From NCBI GenBank assembly GCA_035772405.1, contig JAYKKM010000122.1, positions 2,183,501-2,247,500 on the forward strand: a DNA stretch of 64,000 bases, in the 5' to 3' direction. Below the pieces are notes generated by a model, which saw only the letters and a program-made list of their open reading frames with translations, was not told the DNA's origin and ran no database searches. Both the position numbers and the translations under genes were made by a program. This DNA is from Chrysogorgia sp. JL179-B06. Lineage: Eukaryota; Cnidaria; Anthozoa; Scleralcyonacea; Chrysogorgiidae. Below are positions 8,928 through 20,284 of this stretch, in pieces. The first letter of the stretch is position 1; every line of letters starts with the position of its first letter.

Positions 8928-9085
8928 ATAAGCGGTCATCCCTTTCGATATTGTCACTGCCTGAAGATTCTTTTACAGATGAAACAAGTTGTAGCAGACC
9001 AGTTTTGAGGTAAGCGAAAATCTATTATTTGCTCTAACTATATGTTGTTGAGCACTCTTTGCATTTCGTAGACCAAAACCTACAC

Positions 9086-10170
<1,085 letters not shown>

Positions 10171-10249
10171 TTTTATAAAAATGGTAAAAACAAGGGACTG
10201 GTCTAACAATTAAAAATTAATTAAAAATTTATTATACAAAGTAAGAAAG

Positions 10250-10748
10250 GTCATTTAAAAGTTCTGTATGCCATCGCAGGAAAGAAGCTATCTTTATATC
10301 TGTTAGTACGGCATCTACGCAAAGCTAGAGCTGAACGATTGTGTAGGTTGTAATTGTGACATTGTGATCGCATAGGAGGTAACAAATGGTTTAATTGCGA
10401 ATTTGATTGTTTAATTTGGTGGAGAACTTTATTGCAAATTTCTTCCCTCCTACCATCCAGACGGGTGCATTGAGAAAGAGTAAGGGCGTCGGAATAGTGG
10501 GTCTGGGGGTGAATAATCCTCATAGCGCGCTTGTGTGCACCATTTCAATTTTGTCCTTGAGATAGTATGGAATACTGGTTGTCCATCTGGTACAGCATAC
10601 AGCAGTACTCAAGAACCAACCTAATAAGCGCGTAATAGATATGAACGAGATCATGCGGTGGAATTCCAGCTCGCTTTAACACCCTCAGTATATATACAGT
10701 CTCTTTGAAGCCTTTGATATAATCTCCTGAGTGTTTTCGTTCCACTTT
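10250..10748 (-). pseudogene. Non-LTR retrotransposon (CR1/L2-like) reverse transcriptase, C-terminal remnant
   Basis: Two minus-strand frames form a typical LINE C-terminus: LKRAGIPPHDLVHIYYALIR and LEYCCMLYQM, then after a frame change RAMRIIHPQTHYSDAL and a final LHNRSALALRRCRTNRYKDSF. The first part is the thumb region after the reverse-transcriptase core, which is absent. The frame change lies near 10523-10545. The copy is 5'-truncated and dead. Confidence 0.66.
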
Positions 10749-10884
10749 AGCGTGTCGCTTATTATTACCCCGAGTACTATGATGATAGGGTTGACGTCAC
10801 ACTTATTAGCATTTCCAAAAAACAAACCTTTATAGAACATAATCATAAAACATTTTGTCATTCAACAATTCATTTCATGTAGAA

Positions 10885-11115
10885 TTAAAGAAATACCTCA
10901 TGGTTTTCCGTGTTTGGATTAAAGAAATACCTAACGGTTTTCCGTGTTTGGATACTCTGACTCCAAACACGCGGGATGTTGCGAGACTTGAGAAAAGCGT
11001 AAAAAAACACACGAGCCGCGGCGAGTGTTTTTAGCTTTTCGAAAGTCGAGCAACATCCCAAGTGTTTGGATCAGAGTATCCAAACACGGAAAACCATTAG
11101 GTATTTCTTTTATAA
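10885..11115. repeat. Fold-back repeat (CCGTGTTTGGATAC family), large copy
   Basis: Arms meet around 10970-11070 with CCGTGTTTGGATACTC on the left and its complement on the right; the centre has ACGAGCCGCGGCGAGTGT. The left arm carries a 34-base tandem duplication (AAAGAAATACCTnAnGGTTTT twice, at about 10886 and 10920). Confidence 0.75.
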
Positions 11116-11880
11116 AATAACCACAGAGAAATATCACTAAAAGTTATTAATATTAGATCAACATTGCAATTCTCCCAAAAACCGTCAACTACCAATCAGG
11201 GGAGGTCTTTTATGTTCTTCTAAGCGAATCGGCCAATCATGGATGGTTTTCGATCATGATTTATGATGCTGACGACAGCAGACAGCCAAAAATAAGTTTG
11301 AAGTGGTAAAAACATCAGAAAACATTGCTTAGAAAGATGAAAAAGATATTTCCAGAAGGATTTAATCGCGAAAATATGCCGTTTGACTTTATGTTGGATT
11401 GCTGCAGATGTAAAGTGATGTTGTGAGTTTGCCTAGCCTTCATATTCAACACAGAATCTTTTTTGTGTTTTTATCTCACTGTCGAAGTGTTGTTCGGTGA
11501 TTTTTTGTTGGCTACAAGAACAAAATGAATGGTTTCTTCGTGAATATCCTGCCCGATGAGGTAAAATAAACATTTTACACCTTTTCCATGTTCTCTTTGT
11601 GGACTATATCTATAAAAGTGTTGTGTTTTGGGGTTTTATTGAAACTTTCAATAAGGTAAACGTCGCCCTTACAAATTATACGGGAATTATCGTTCGCTTT
11701 AGCGTTGCTTTGTCCACTTTAAATACATATAATTTCGGCCTATTTTTGCAAAATCCTGTGAAAATTAACAGGGAAGATTGCTATATTTTATGTATAGTTA
11801 TTGTACATATGTATAGAATGTTAATAAATGTTTAAAAACGACGGCATGATTTGATTTTGGTGTGTACAAGATCGACCTCA
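11116..11880. other. No gene recognised
   Basis: AT-rich sequence without a recognisable exon. Short frames such as the one at 11599-11835 show no protein pattern. Confidence 0.35.
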
Positions 11881-11886
11881 AAATTC

Positions 11887-11919
11887 CCGTGTTTGGATAC
11901 TCTTATCCAAACACGGGTA
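11887..11919. repeat. Small perfect palindrome of the CCGTGTTTGGATAC family
   Basis: CCCGTGTTTGGATA pairs with its complement around a four-base centre. This is the tip motif of the larger fold-back at 10885-11115. Confidence 0.75.
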
Positions 11920-12103
11920 TTGACCAAGCAGAGCGCTTGTTGGGTACATGTTATTTTATAAATATATATCAGTAATATCGTATTTGGGGTGATAGGCGCT
12001 TTAAGATACATAAATTCGGGCGAAGAAATATTTGTAAAATCGCTGGTAGTTTCCATGATCAGCGATTTCAAATGTCAGTCGCACAAAAATTCGCACGTGT
12101 AAA

Positions 12104-12104
<1 letters not shown>

Positions 12105-12136
<32 letters not shown>
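12105..12136. repeat. Homopolymer run of 32 G
   Basis: An unbroken G run lies 300 bases from a 375-bp AT array. On either strand it can form quadruplex DNA and is a likely site of length error in assembly. Confidence 0.97.
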
Positions 12137-12137
<1 letters not shown>

Positions 12138-12281
12138 AACTTCAATAGCGAACACGTTAACGCCCCCCGCTGGTGCCATGTTTAAATCAAAAGATCGCCT
12201 AATATCTGACGTAATGCCACATCACATGTTTTCATCAATAATGTGTTAATTTACGAAACAACACTTGTTCTCGAAGAATTC

Positions 12282-12386
12282 ATGAAAAATCCCTGGCGTG
12301 TTTGGCGAAATATTCATAATATCATGAGTGTGTAGTACGAGTGGTATTGCAAATATTTCGGCAAACACAAGTGCGATTTTTCATTA
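12282..12386. repeat. Fold-back repeat
   Basis: ATGAAAAATC and GTGTTTGnCGAAATATT on the left pair with AATATTTCGGCAAACAC and GATTTTTCAT on the right. Confidence 0.65.
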
Positions 12387-12442
12387 ACTATATATATATA
12401 TATATCAACATGTAGTTTGATCGAGTGAAATGCCAAATATTA

Positions 12443-12820
<378 letters not shown>

Positions 12821-13179
12821 CTATATATTAACTAGGTACATTTCCTATACTAATAACATTTCAATTTTTCATAACATTTCATTTTACTACGAAAGCGAAA
12901 AAGCTGTGATTTGTCAGCATTACAATGTGGCATTTTTCCTAAATACCCCTAGTAGATAAAAATTTCAGTTTAATACTGATCTTCTTATAGTCAATAAGGG
13001 GGTAAGTAAAATCGATTGAAATGTTATTACAAGTCTATACCGCGTCTTACCAAAACATAATTGAACATGAAAAAAAAACAGATTTACCCCAACGAAGTGT
13101 GTATAATATGGGAGTGAATGTGGGAGATTGGAGTGCACAGTTAATGAATAGAATTAATGAATAGAGACAGACGATACAT

Positions 13180-13330
13180 TTACGATCGTCAACCATTACA
13201 TTATTGTACGTAACGTTCGTTCTTCATCTGAGTCTCGGCAGCTCAATGGTTAGAGCGTCTCACAGATAATCAGAAGATTATAACCTACAGGTTTGACCCT
13301 GGCCGTAACTCAGAAACGGTTTTCTGAAAC
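13180..13330 (+). repeat. tRNA-derived SINE, copy A
   Basis: The head GAGTCTCGGCAGCTCAATGG with box A and a weak box B (AGGTTTGACCC) is followed by CAGAAACGGTTTTCTGA. Copies at 30480-30690, 40690-40960 and 42960-43140 share head and tail, defining one family. Confidence 0.68.
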
Positions 13331-14432
13331 TGCGTATAATTTACTTATTTGTACTTTGACATACGCAAATTACCAGCCCGATAACGCAACTTTGAACGCA
13401 ATTAAGCGACTCGAAGATGCAGAACGCCGAGGCCTGTACGTAGATCATATCCAAATCTCAGAAAGAACATTCGATATGGTCTTCGCGAGTAATATAAAAG
13501 TGTTGTGCAGCGTAGGCAGTGATTGAAATACTCATGATTGGTGTATATACTAACGAAATCGAGCGAAGGTCCTTCATCACAGAGTGAAACGTATAAATTA
13601 TCGGCTATCAAAATTTTGGTGTTTGTTTGAACGCGTTAATCCTCCCCAAACGGTCGTTTCCGTGACGGGTTCAAACATTCGGGATTATACAAAAGGGCAT
13701 GAGATAACAAACAAAACAAACAAAAAAATCAAATAGAGCACAAATAGGACACAATGAGCGAAGCCTTCGCGGGGACAAAAACAAAACTCGTAAACACAAT
13801 TAAGAATGTCAGCATGATAGCAACACGACTTAGTGTGTGCACGTACGGATAATACGAAGGCGTGGACAAACAGCCAATCAATGGTGAACAAGGAAGACTA
13901 CCGGCGTAAAGGGCACAGCATGCTGCCAGTCGCGAGCCGCATTCAAAATGCATTCATTAAACATGGGTCTGCATTGAACGACGAAATAATTGACACTGAG
14001 AACGAGTTGTATACTTGGGAAGATCTTCACTATAGTTTCACATAGTGGGGGCCGACAGAGCCCTCATATAGAAGTCGACAGCCAGAGACCGCTTTCACTT
14101 CACCCAAGCAGCAAGTTAATGGAGTGGAACATCCACTCGGACTATAATGTCAATATGTGACAAACACCTCGAACACAAATCTTGCGTGGTTTATGAACAC
14201 AGTTTCGAAGACTAAAAAAAGCGAGCGATTACCGACCGCGTTCCCTTTGGCGAGAAAACTATACGCCGGAGTTGCACATCGGCGGTGAGAAATTCAGACA
14301 ATAGCACAAACGCGTCACACGCAAAAGGCGTAGCAATCAAGACTTTATATATGAATCATTGATACGACCGAAGGAGAATATACACAAACAAGTACTCTAT
14401 GTTCATATATTTGTATATATGTATGAACTTAC
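13331..14432. other. No gene recognised
   Basis: GC is slightly higher than in the flanks. Several frames of 68-77 codons occur on both strands, but none has splice sites plus a known pattern. No further spectrin exon was found between here and the left edge. Confidence 0.35.
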
Positions 14433-14678
14433 CACGAACGGATGAACGACTTCTTCAAAGGCCGACAATTTTTCGTGAATCACGACCAAACGGCGATAGC
14501 GATTATCGGACTCGCGTTGGAGCCTCATCCAACGGATCTCCAAACTCACCATCTTCGTGTCGAGTTCGGTACGGGCCGAGGCAGATAGGTGATCCGTGTG
14601 ACCGATCAAGAACTTTCTTCCCTGTCTAAGGGTGTTCTCCACCGGCTGTTGGCTCGCTAGTACCTCCTTGGAAAGTTT
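14433..14678 (-). CDS. Plakin-family gene, spectrin-repeat exon (most 3' exon in window)
   Basis: The 246-base, phase-0 exon lies between the acceptor CTTTCTCTTTAG and the donor GTAAGT. It encodes 82 residues beginning KLSKEVLASQQPVENTLRQG and running into the third helix of a spectrin repeat (LEIRWMRLQRESDNRYRRL). Joined to the exon at 19743-19393 it completes the repeat: that exon ends QLDMHR, the usual lead-in to helix B. Spectrin repeats act as elastic spacers in cytoskeletal linkers. In-frame sequence upstream has a TAG just inside the acceptor, confirming where the exon starts. The next 3' exon is not in the window or was missed. Confidence 0.82.
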
Positions 14679-14929
14679 CTAAAGAGAAAGGCCCATCAAG
14701 TTAGTGTCCATCGTTGCGGTTTGCAACTCGTTCACAAGCCGTGCTTGGATTTCCGCTTACTGTAATATGGTTCTTTTAATGACATGCGCATAAATCAGGA
14801 CTACACACAATTTCGTAAGGGAAACACGCGATAATCATGAGCAACCAAGTCCAACCTAGTTAATATAGACAGTCTATATAGTTGATAACATGCAACTGTG
14901 AATGTATATAATGTCTACATTAACTAAAT

Positions 14930-15127
14930 CGCTAACCCTATATAATCCTAACCGCCAACCCTAATGTCACAAGCGTTATGCATTTTGTGCACTATGTTTG
15001 ACGTTAATCTACGCAATATATATTGACAACCGTGCTAACCCGAATACTAACCCGAATACTAACCCTTATGCTAATACCAACTCTAAAACTGACTTGATTG
15101 GTTGATGCTAATCCTAACCCTAATCGT
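14930..15127. repeat. Degenerate telomere-like (CTAACCC) cluster
   Basis: CTAACCC or CCTAACC occurs about eight times, including a tandem GAATACTAACCC unit at 15040-15070. It is too diverged for a telomere. Confidence 0.55.
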
Positions 15128-15455
15128 GAATTTCGCCACGTTCTGACTTTTACCAACCCTCCCCTTAGTGATTCCGTAAAACGCGTGGTCGGCTGCTGTC
15201 TGGGGATTCCAGCTGAGCTCAACCCAACATCGGTATATACGATTGTTTTCCTTATAGGATCATTTTTGTTGTGCATCAATGAATATGATGTCTATTTTTA
15301 AACTAAGGCCCGCGATAATGACACATAATCGGGACTTTCTGGAAGAGTCCAATCGGTTGAAAGAATGTCACATACGCAGACCGCGGTGTCGGTGAACAAA
15401 GACAAACCACAGAGTAGTGAAAAAGTAGAGTGCTGCGTAGGCAGTGTTTTGAATA

Positions 15456-15588
15456 TATAGCAAAGTGAAAAGGTGGTGAACTGCCGAGATTTTAGGAACG
15501 AAATACTGACATTTCGAGCGCAGCCCTATAATTCATCAATTTCGTTCCTAAAATCTCGCCAGTTCACCCCTTTTCGCTTTGCTATAAA
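15456..15588. repeat. Fold-back repeat
   Basis: TATAGCAAAGTGAAAAGG and GAGATTTTAGGAACGAAAT pair with CGTTCCTAAAATCTCG and CCTTTTCGCTTTGCTATA. The stem is about 48 bp with a loop of about 35 bp. Confidence 0.8.
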
Positions 15589-15795
15589 AACAAACCTCAC
15601 GTGCAGCTGCCAGTTGTTCAAAGACAGGGTAAGTAACTATCAAGTGGATACAAATAGACTCATGTGCAAATATACTGCCGAAATAGTGCGTAGGAAGGAC
15701 GTTTCTAGCGAATGGCCATCGCTCGAAACGGTAGACCTCCTAGTGGCTCCTACACACAATAGTACGCCGAACTTTTACAGTTTGCTAATTGAATA

Positions 15796-15986
15796 TCTAG
15801 CGGATAAATCGTATCTGCTATCTGCCCTATAGTTTCGAATGTATTCGTTGAGCAAGACCTCACCGGATAAGTTATCATGGGGCCATGCCTGTTATTCAAA
15901 GCCTGAATAACTTATCTGGTGAATAAGTCGTGTTCGTTATCAAAAACATAGGGAAGATACGATTTATCCGCCAGATATACAGAGGA
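15796..15986. repeat. Fold-back repeat
   Basis: AGCGGATAAATCGTATCT pairs with GATACGATTTATCCGCC. A second inner stem has CCGGATAAGTTAT and ATAACTTATCTGG. Confidence 0.75.
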
Positions 15987-16667
15987 TATTACATGACCGT
16001 ACGGAGATACGAATGATCGCTTCGAGTGTTGGTAATATCTCTCACTATTATATATCGAAATCGAGAAAATAGCCATTATTATTAGTATTCAACTTTATTT
16101 ACACACGCGGTATACTATTTCACCAAATAAGAATTTAAAAAAAGTGATCTTCCAATAGGCCGTGTAACCTTATATAACCTACTAAACTAATAAATATTTA
16201 CAAATTATATACACTTCGATCGGGGTCGGCGATCGGCGTGAGCGATTGTAAGCATCGTGAGCGGGTTTATGATACCAGCAACATTCCTCATGAATCTTAT
16301 CACAAATTTACTATATTTCTTTGGATACTAGTTTGAACGAACACTCGAGCAATAGCGATCAAAGAAGATGGCGCATGAAAATGAGCACACCACGTGGTTT
16401 CGCAAAGCCAATCGGGATGATGCCATAATTGCAATTTGTCGACCCGAAAAATAATACAGAAACGCTGCCGAAACCTAGACTCGGCTACCACGGTGGCCCG
16501 ACTAATAAAATGAGTTGTTATATAGCTGTGGTTTCCCTCGATATAATACAGACTGTCATTGGTTGATTTGTGGTCACGTGGGCTTAGATAAATTCAAATG
16601 TCTACCGAGCGGGCAATAAATTGTTAATTATTGCCCGCTTGGGCAATAATGATAAAACTTATAACTT

Positions 16668-16797
16668 GGGATAAAACTTATTTCAATTCATAACATCAGG
16701 CTGGGAAATTCAGTATAACGAATTTGCAAGTGTAAATAGAAATGCAAATGTCTATTGTGGAAGCCTGATGTTATGAATTGAAATAAGTTTTATCTCG
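16668..16797. repeat. Fold-back repeat
   Basis: GATAAAACTTATTTCAATTC with CATAACATCAGGCT pairs exactly with AGCCTGATGTTATGAATTG and its continuation. Confidence 0.8.
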
Positions 16798-17048
16798 ATG
16801 CAGAACGCGTCATTTTGATGCGCAGTCGACATTACAAACTGGCTTATTAAAAGTGTTGCGTGGATAGCTTTGTATATTTAACTTCGTCTCGCGAAAATCA
16901 AGCCTCTCGAGAAATCAAAACTATTTCCCTCGAGAGCATGAGACATTAACTGACAAGTGTATATTATCAACCGGATGGCGAGTTATCTATACTCTATAAG
17001 CTTTGAACAGGCGGCCCCTGATGATCTGAAGCGCGATTTAAGGGCCAA

Positions 17049-17497
17049 TGTATAAGCACTAACACCTAGCATATAAGTATAAGCACTAGCATATAAGCAC
17101 AAACACTAGCATGTAAGTGCACTAGCATATAAGCACTAGCATATAAGCACGCATATAAACACTAAAATAGAAGCACTAGCATATAAGCACTAACACTAAA
17201 ATATATGTATAAGCACTAGCATATAAGCACTAGCATATACGCACTAGCATATAAGTGCACCAGCAAATAAGCACGCATATATAAGCACTAGCATATAAGC
17301 ACTAACACTAGAATATATTATGTATAAGCACTAGCATATATAAGCACTAGAACATAATCACTATAACACTAGAATATAGTATAAGCATAGTTAATATATA
17401 AGCACTACCATATAAGCACTATATAGGATAGAAGCACTATAACATATAAGTATACACAAGTACTATAACATACAAGTACAAGCAATAGCATATAAGT
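17049..17497. repeat. Degenerate minisatellite, unit about 14 bp
   Basis: Some thirty variants of ATAAGCACTAGCAT run head to tail over 450 bases, with insertions of ACTA and single-base changes. Confidence 0.85.
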
Positions 17498-17939
17498 TAG
17501 TTTTTTTGCATGACGTCAAAGCGGTAATGTTGGTAGTCTCCTTCGCAGCCGTTCTTAGTGTCAGTCGTATTCTCCCTCCCCACTATCGGCTGCGCCTGGT
17601 TTCCATATGATCGCTACGATCGCTCAATTTTAAAACCGGCGATCGTAGCGATCATATGGAAACCACACGCTCAGCGATTCTGGCGATCGCCGAGATAGAT
17701 GGAGGGTTTTGAACTGATTGAAAGTAAGTGTTAAACAAATCACTGTTAGGCAATAACTTGTGGTTTATCTGCGGTATGTACCCCAGCGACACTCGGCTAT
17801 ATCTATAAAACACATTACAGTGATAAGATTAAACGGTTCCTTCATTGTATACATCACGCAAATTTAGATGAATCAGTGAAACTAAAGCATTTTATGTAAA
17901 TATTTAATGTAAATACCTAAAAGAATTCATCTGTCTTGA

Positions 17940-18069
17940 AGACGTGGCTGTGCCCGAAGCTGTGGGACGAGAGTGTGAAAAGCTCCAAGCTCTTCTCTCA
18001 TTCGAAATATCTGTCGAACCCAAAAACCCTTGGCGCAAGTTCGTCCAAACAAACTGGGACGAGATTTAA
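17940..18069 (+). pseudogene. Coding remnant inside the TIR transposon, unknown
   Basis: A clean 43-codon stretch ends in TAA and encodes charged, ordinary protein (VAVPEAVGRECEKLQALLSF and NPWRKFVQTNWDEI). I cannot assign a family. Confidence 0.35.
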
Positions 18070-18554
18070 GGCAGTACTTTTAAAATGCAACAAAAATACT
18101 TGAGGCCGATTATACGTTCGCGGTTCGACATATGATGATAAATTCGATGTTTGAAACCGACGTCGAGTTTTGTCGAACCTAATGTGTATATTAAATTCGA
18201 CACATGATAAATTCGACGTTTGAAATAGGCCTTATTGATAAGAGCAACTAGAATAAAAAGCTGTGCTTGCGATAGTAAAAGAAAGTTGTCTTTGTTTACT
18301 TCGATCGTCCATGACGATCGCTACAATCGCCACGATCGCTGGTTTTAAAATTGAGCGATCGTAGTGATTATATGGAAACATGACGATCGCCGCGATCGCC
18401 GGTTTTAAAATTGAGCGATCGCAGCGATCATATGGAAACCAGGCTTTAGTGCAGCGCGACATACATTCCAAATAAATAGCCAATCGCTGCTCTAGTACCA
18501 AAATCGGGAACTAGAGCTCGCCAGAATTTATAATTACCAAAACAAAATGATTCG

Positions 18555-18705
18555 GTAAATCGCTGGTTTTTTCACGCTTTACCCTTGATCTTCGATTACC
18601 TGCTCCACCAACAAGGACATATCGTCGTCGTTGTCTCGCCGTTGGTGAACCTCATTGTTGAACAAATCAAGAACCTCAGGGATTTAGGTATCAAAGCACG
18701 TTAGC
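18555..18705 (+). pseudogene. RecQ-like SF2 helicase fragment (motifs I and Ia), frameshifted
   Basis: FGKSLVFSRFTL resembles helicase motif I (Walker A). After a one-base shift near 18590 the frame continues FDYLLHQQGHIVVVVSPLVN and LIVEQIKNLRDLGIKA, which is motif Ia of the RecQ family, and ends in TAG. The remaining helicase motifs are absent. Confidence 0.6.
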
Positions 18706-19221
18706 ATAAGCGATGTTGAAAGCGAGGAAGAACCGTAACATGTTGAACGTGGATGTTTTTCAATCATGGCTGTTTCCTGATTGGCCGAGCTAATACAATT
18801 GGATTGGAATGTCGCGCTGCAGTAAGCAGCCGTTAGTGGGGAGGGAGAATACGACCGACACTATGAACGGCTGCGTAGGAGACTACAATGTTGGAGGATA
18901 ACTTCAAAGTTCAACACATCGAAGAACTAATATGTATTATTTTCAATACAGGCATTTACTCGCCAACTGGGGAATAAGTGAAACCACTCTATAGCATATA
19001 TAAGTACAAGCATTAGCATATATACACTAACATAAGAGCTTGCCAAAAGACCAAAACAAAGATTATTTCATCATATCGTCCTTGTGTTTGTTTTACGTTG
19101 GTTCACACTACCAAAAAATGGCGCGCGTACGAAAAGAAAATTGCGTGCATTTTAGCCGTTGGTTTAGAATACGAGTAGTAAAAATATTGGAATTTGTATT
19201 TTAGATGGAGATGATCCTATA

Positions 19222-19380
19222 ATGTGCAGAGGGGCCCTACAACGCATGCAGATGGGCCTATAACGGGCCATATAACGCGTGCAGATTGGCCATATAGCGG
19301 GCCCTATGATGCGTGCAGATGGGCCCTATATCGGGCACTACAACCCCTAATGCAGATGGGCCCTACAAGGAATGCAGAAC
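19222..19380. repeat. Minisatellite next to the spectrin exon
   Basis: About five diverged units of 30-35 bases share GCAGATGGGCC and CCTACAACG. The array ends about 13 bases from the donor site of the 19743-19393 exon. Confidence 0.7.
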
Positions 19381-19392
19381 TAAAACACTCAC

Positions 19393-19743
19393 CCTGTGCA
19401 TGTCCAGTTGTTTTTTCAATTCTTTCTGATCTAAAGATGGCGCACTCTGGTTGGCCAACGATTCCTCTTGTGACTCTACCCACTCGAGTAACCGCTGAAC
19501 GTTCGAATTCCATTTCATGGTCTCGTCCTCAATCTCCGGGTGCTCTGAACCGTGCTGTTGCACAGAGCGAAGCAGCTGACCACGTGTGTTCTCCACGTTC
19601 AGTTGGAGCGCCGCAAACCGAGCCCGGATGGACTCGGCGTCGTTCCCAATCTCTTCTCGCGCCATCCGACCGTCTTCGTAGATGGCGTCTTCGGGAGATT
19701 GACCAACACTTTTAGAATAGCTTTTTAGAGAATTCTCAAAGTC
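19393..19743 (-). CDS. Plakin-family gene, spectrin-repeat exon
   Basis: This 351-base phase-0 exon (117 residues) has the acceptor CTGTTTTATTCTAG and the donor GTGAGT. It begins DFENSLKSYSKSVGQSP, contains a helix-C stretch RARFAALQLNVENTRGQLL, then helix A of the next repeat with the hallmark Trp (MKWNSNVQRLLEWVESQEES), and ends QKELKKQLDMHR. The pattern continues into the 14678-14433 exon, 4.7 kb downstream. It is the longest spectrin exon of the window and has no break. Confidence 0.87.
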
Positions 19744-19805
19744 CTAGAATAAAACAGAATAGAAAAAATTTAGAACAGTTTTTAAGAAAATTCTTAAAGA
19801 TCAGC

Positions 19806-19854
<49 letters not shown>

Positions 19855-19864
19855 TAACAATAAC

Positions 19865-19939
<75 letters not shown>
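19806..19939. repeat. (TAA)n microsatellite
   Basis: About 134 bases of TAA units, partly CAATAA, directly precede the coding part of the non-LTR element. Confidence 0.95.
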
Positions 19940-19942
<3 letters not shown>

Positions 19943-19963
19943 GGAGCTGATGCAGGAGTTGAT

Positions 19964-20284
19964 GATGAGGTAATGGAGGAGACAACAAGTGTGTTGGGTG
20001 TGTCAGAAAAAGAAGTGGAACAAGTACTAGAAGGAGGAACAGAAGAGGGTGAAAGAGTAGTGACAGAGAGAGAAGGAGCATTAAGAGAGGTCTTCACAGT
20101 GGAAATGATGAAGCTAACACCAACAAATGCGGACAACATTGAAAAGAGGAGCAGACTCCCGAAACTTAAAAGATTGCCTCCAGAAACAGCAGAGTGCGCA
20201 AATAATATACTAAGTGAGTATCTCAAAAACAGCAAAAAGCTGGAGGAGATCACAGACGCAGTGATGCCATGGGAAGAGCAGTAG
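19964..20284 (+). pseudogene. N-terminal part of the RLE-type LINE protein, frame broken before the main ORF
   Basis: The frame encodes an acidic start and a conserved block RLPKLKRLPPETAECANNIL and SKKLEEITDAV, then runs into unrelated residues and stops at 20284. The related fragment at 22500 reads ITDAVYAMGKA in one frame. Here one base is missing after GACGCAGTG (near 20263), which puts the equivalent AMGRAVATSL into the next frame. One deletion thus splits a single gene. Confidence 0.68.

Larger units (their letters stand above)
7545..9023. mobile_element. Head-to-head pair of Penelope-like element fragments
   Basis: Arms 7545-8177 and 8391-9023 are both 633 bases long and appear identical in inverted orientation; the 177 shared residues they encode are the same. 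The spacer 8178-8390 continues the left (minus-strand) copy upstream and encodes the Penelope-type block IIWFNPPFSKSVSTNIGRNF, so the left copy is longer. Both arms end at the same 3' base and both carry the ACAGATGAAACAAGTTGT type tail. Opposed partial copies of this kind are known for Penelope-like elements. (AT)n arrays flank both outer ends. Confidence 0.82.
14679..17048. other. Intron with fold-backs and telomere-like motifs
   Basis: Between the 14.4 kb exon and the 17.05 kb minisatellite I see a cluster of CTAACCC-like motifs at 14930-15127 and three fold-back repeats listed separately, but no exon. Confidence 0.45.
17534..18886. mobile_element. DNA transposon with TIRs and 8-bp target duplication, carrying a RecQ-like helicase fragment
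   Basis: TAGTCTCCTTCGCAGCCGTT at the left pairs with AACGGCTGCGTAGGAGACTA at the right, and the pairing continues through TCGTATTCTCCCTCCCCACT. AATGTTGG flanks both sides (17526-17533 and 18887-18894). Inside are palindromic GATCGnnGCGATC modules with the ATATGGAAACC motif (17598-17664 and 18300-18440) and coding remnants on the plus strand. It has no recognisable transposase. The 8-bp duplication is compatible with hAT or P superfamilies. Confidence 0.78.

Noticed and set aside
13293..13526. 77-codon plus-strand frame as a gene
   Set aside because: Its first part overlaps SINE copy A and no pattern or splice site supports the rest.
14679..14770. Extension of the 14.4 kb exon upstream in the same frame
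   Set aside because: An in-frame TAG stands directly before the exon and coincides with an excellent acceptor; the exon joins the 19.4 kb exon without it.
17049..17497. CRISPR-like array (regular short repeats)
   Set aside because: Units are contiguous and diverged with no unique spacers, in animal DNA; it is a minisatellite.
19794..20253. Long minus-strand Leu-rich or Tyr-rich frames
   Set aside because: They are produced by the (TAA)n array and the opposite strand of the retroelement gene.
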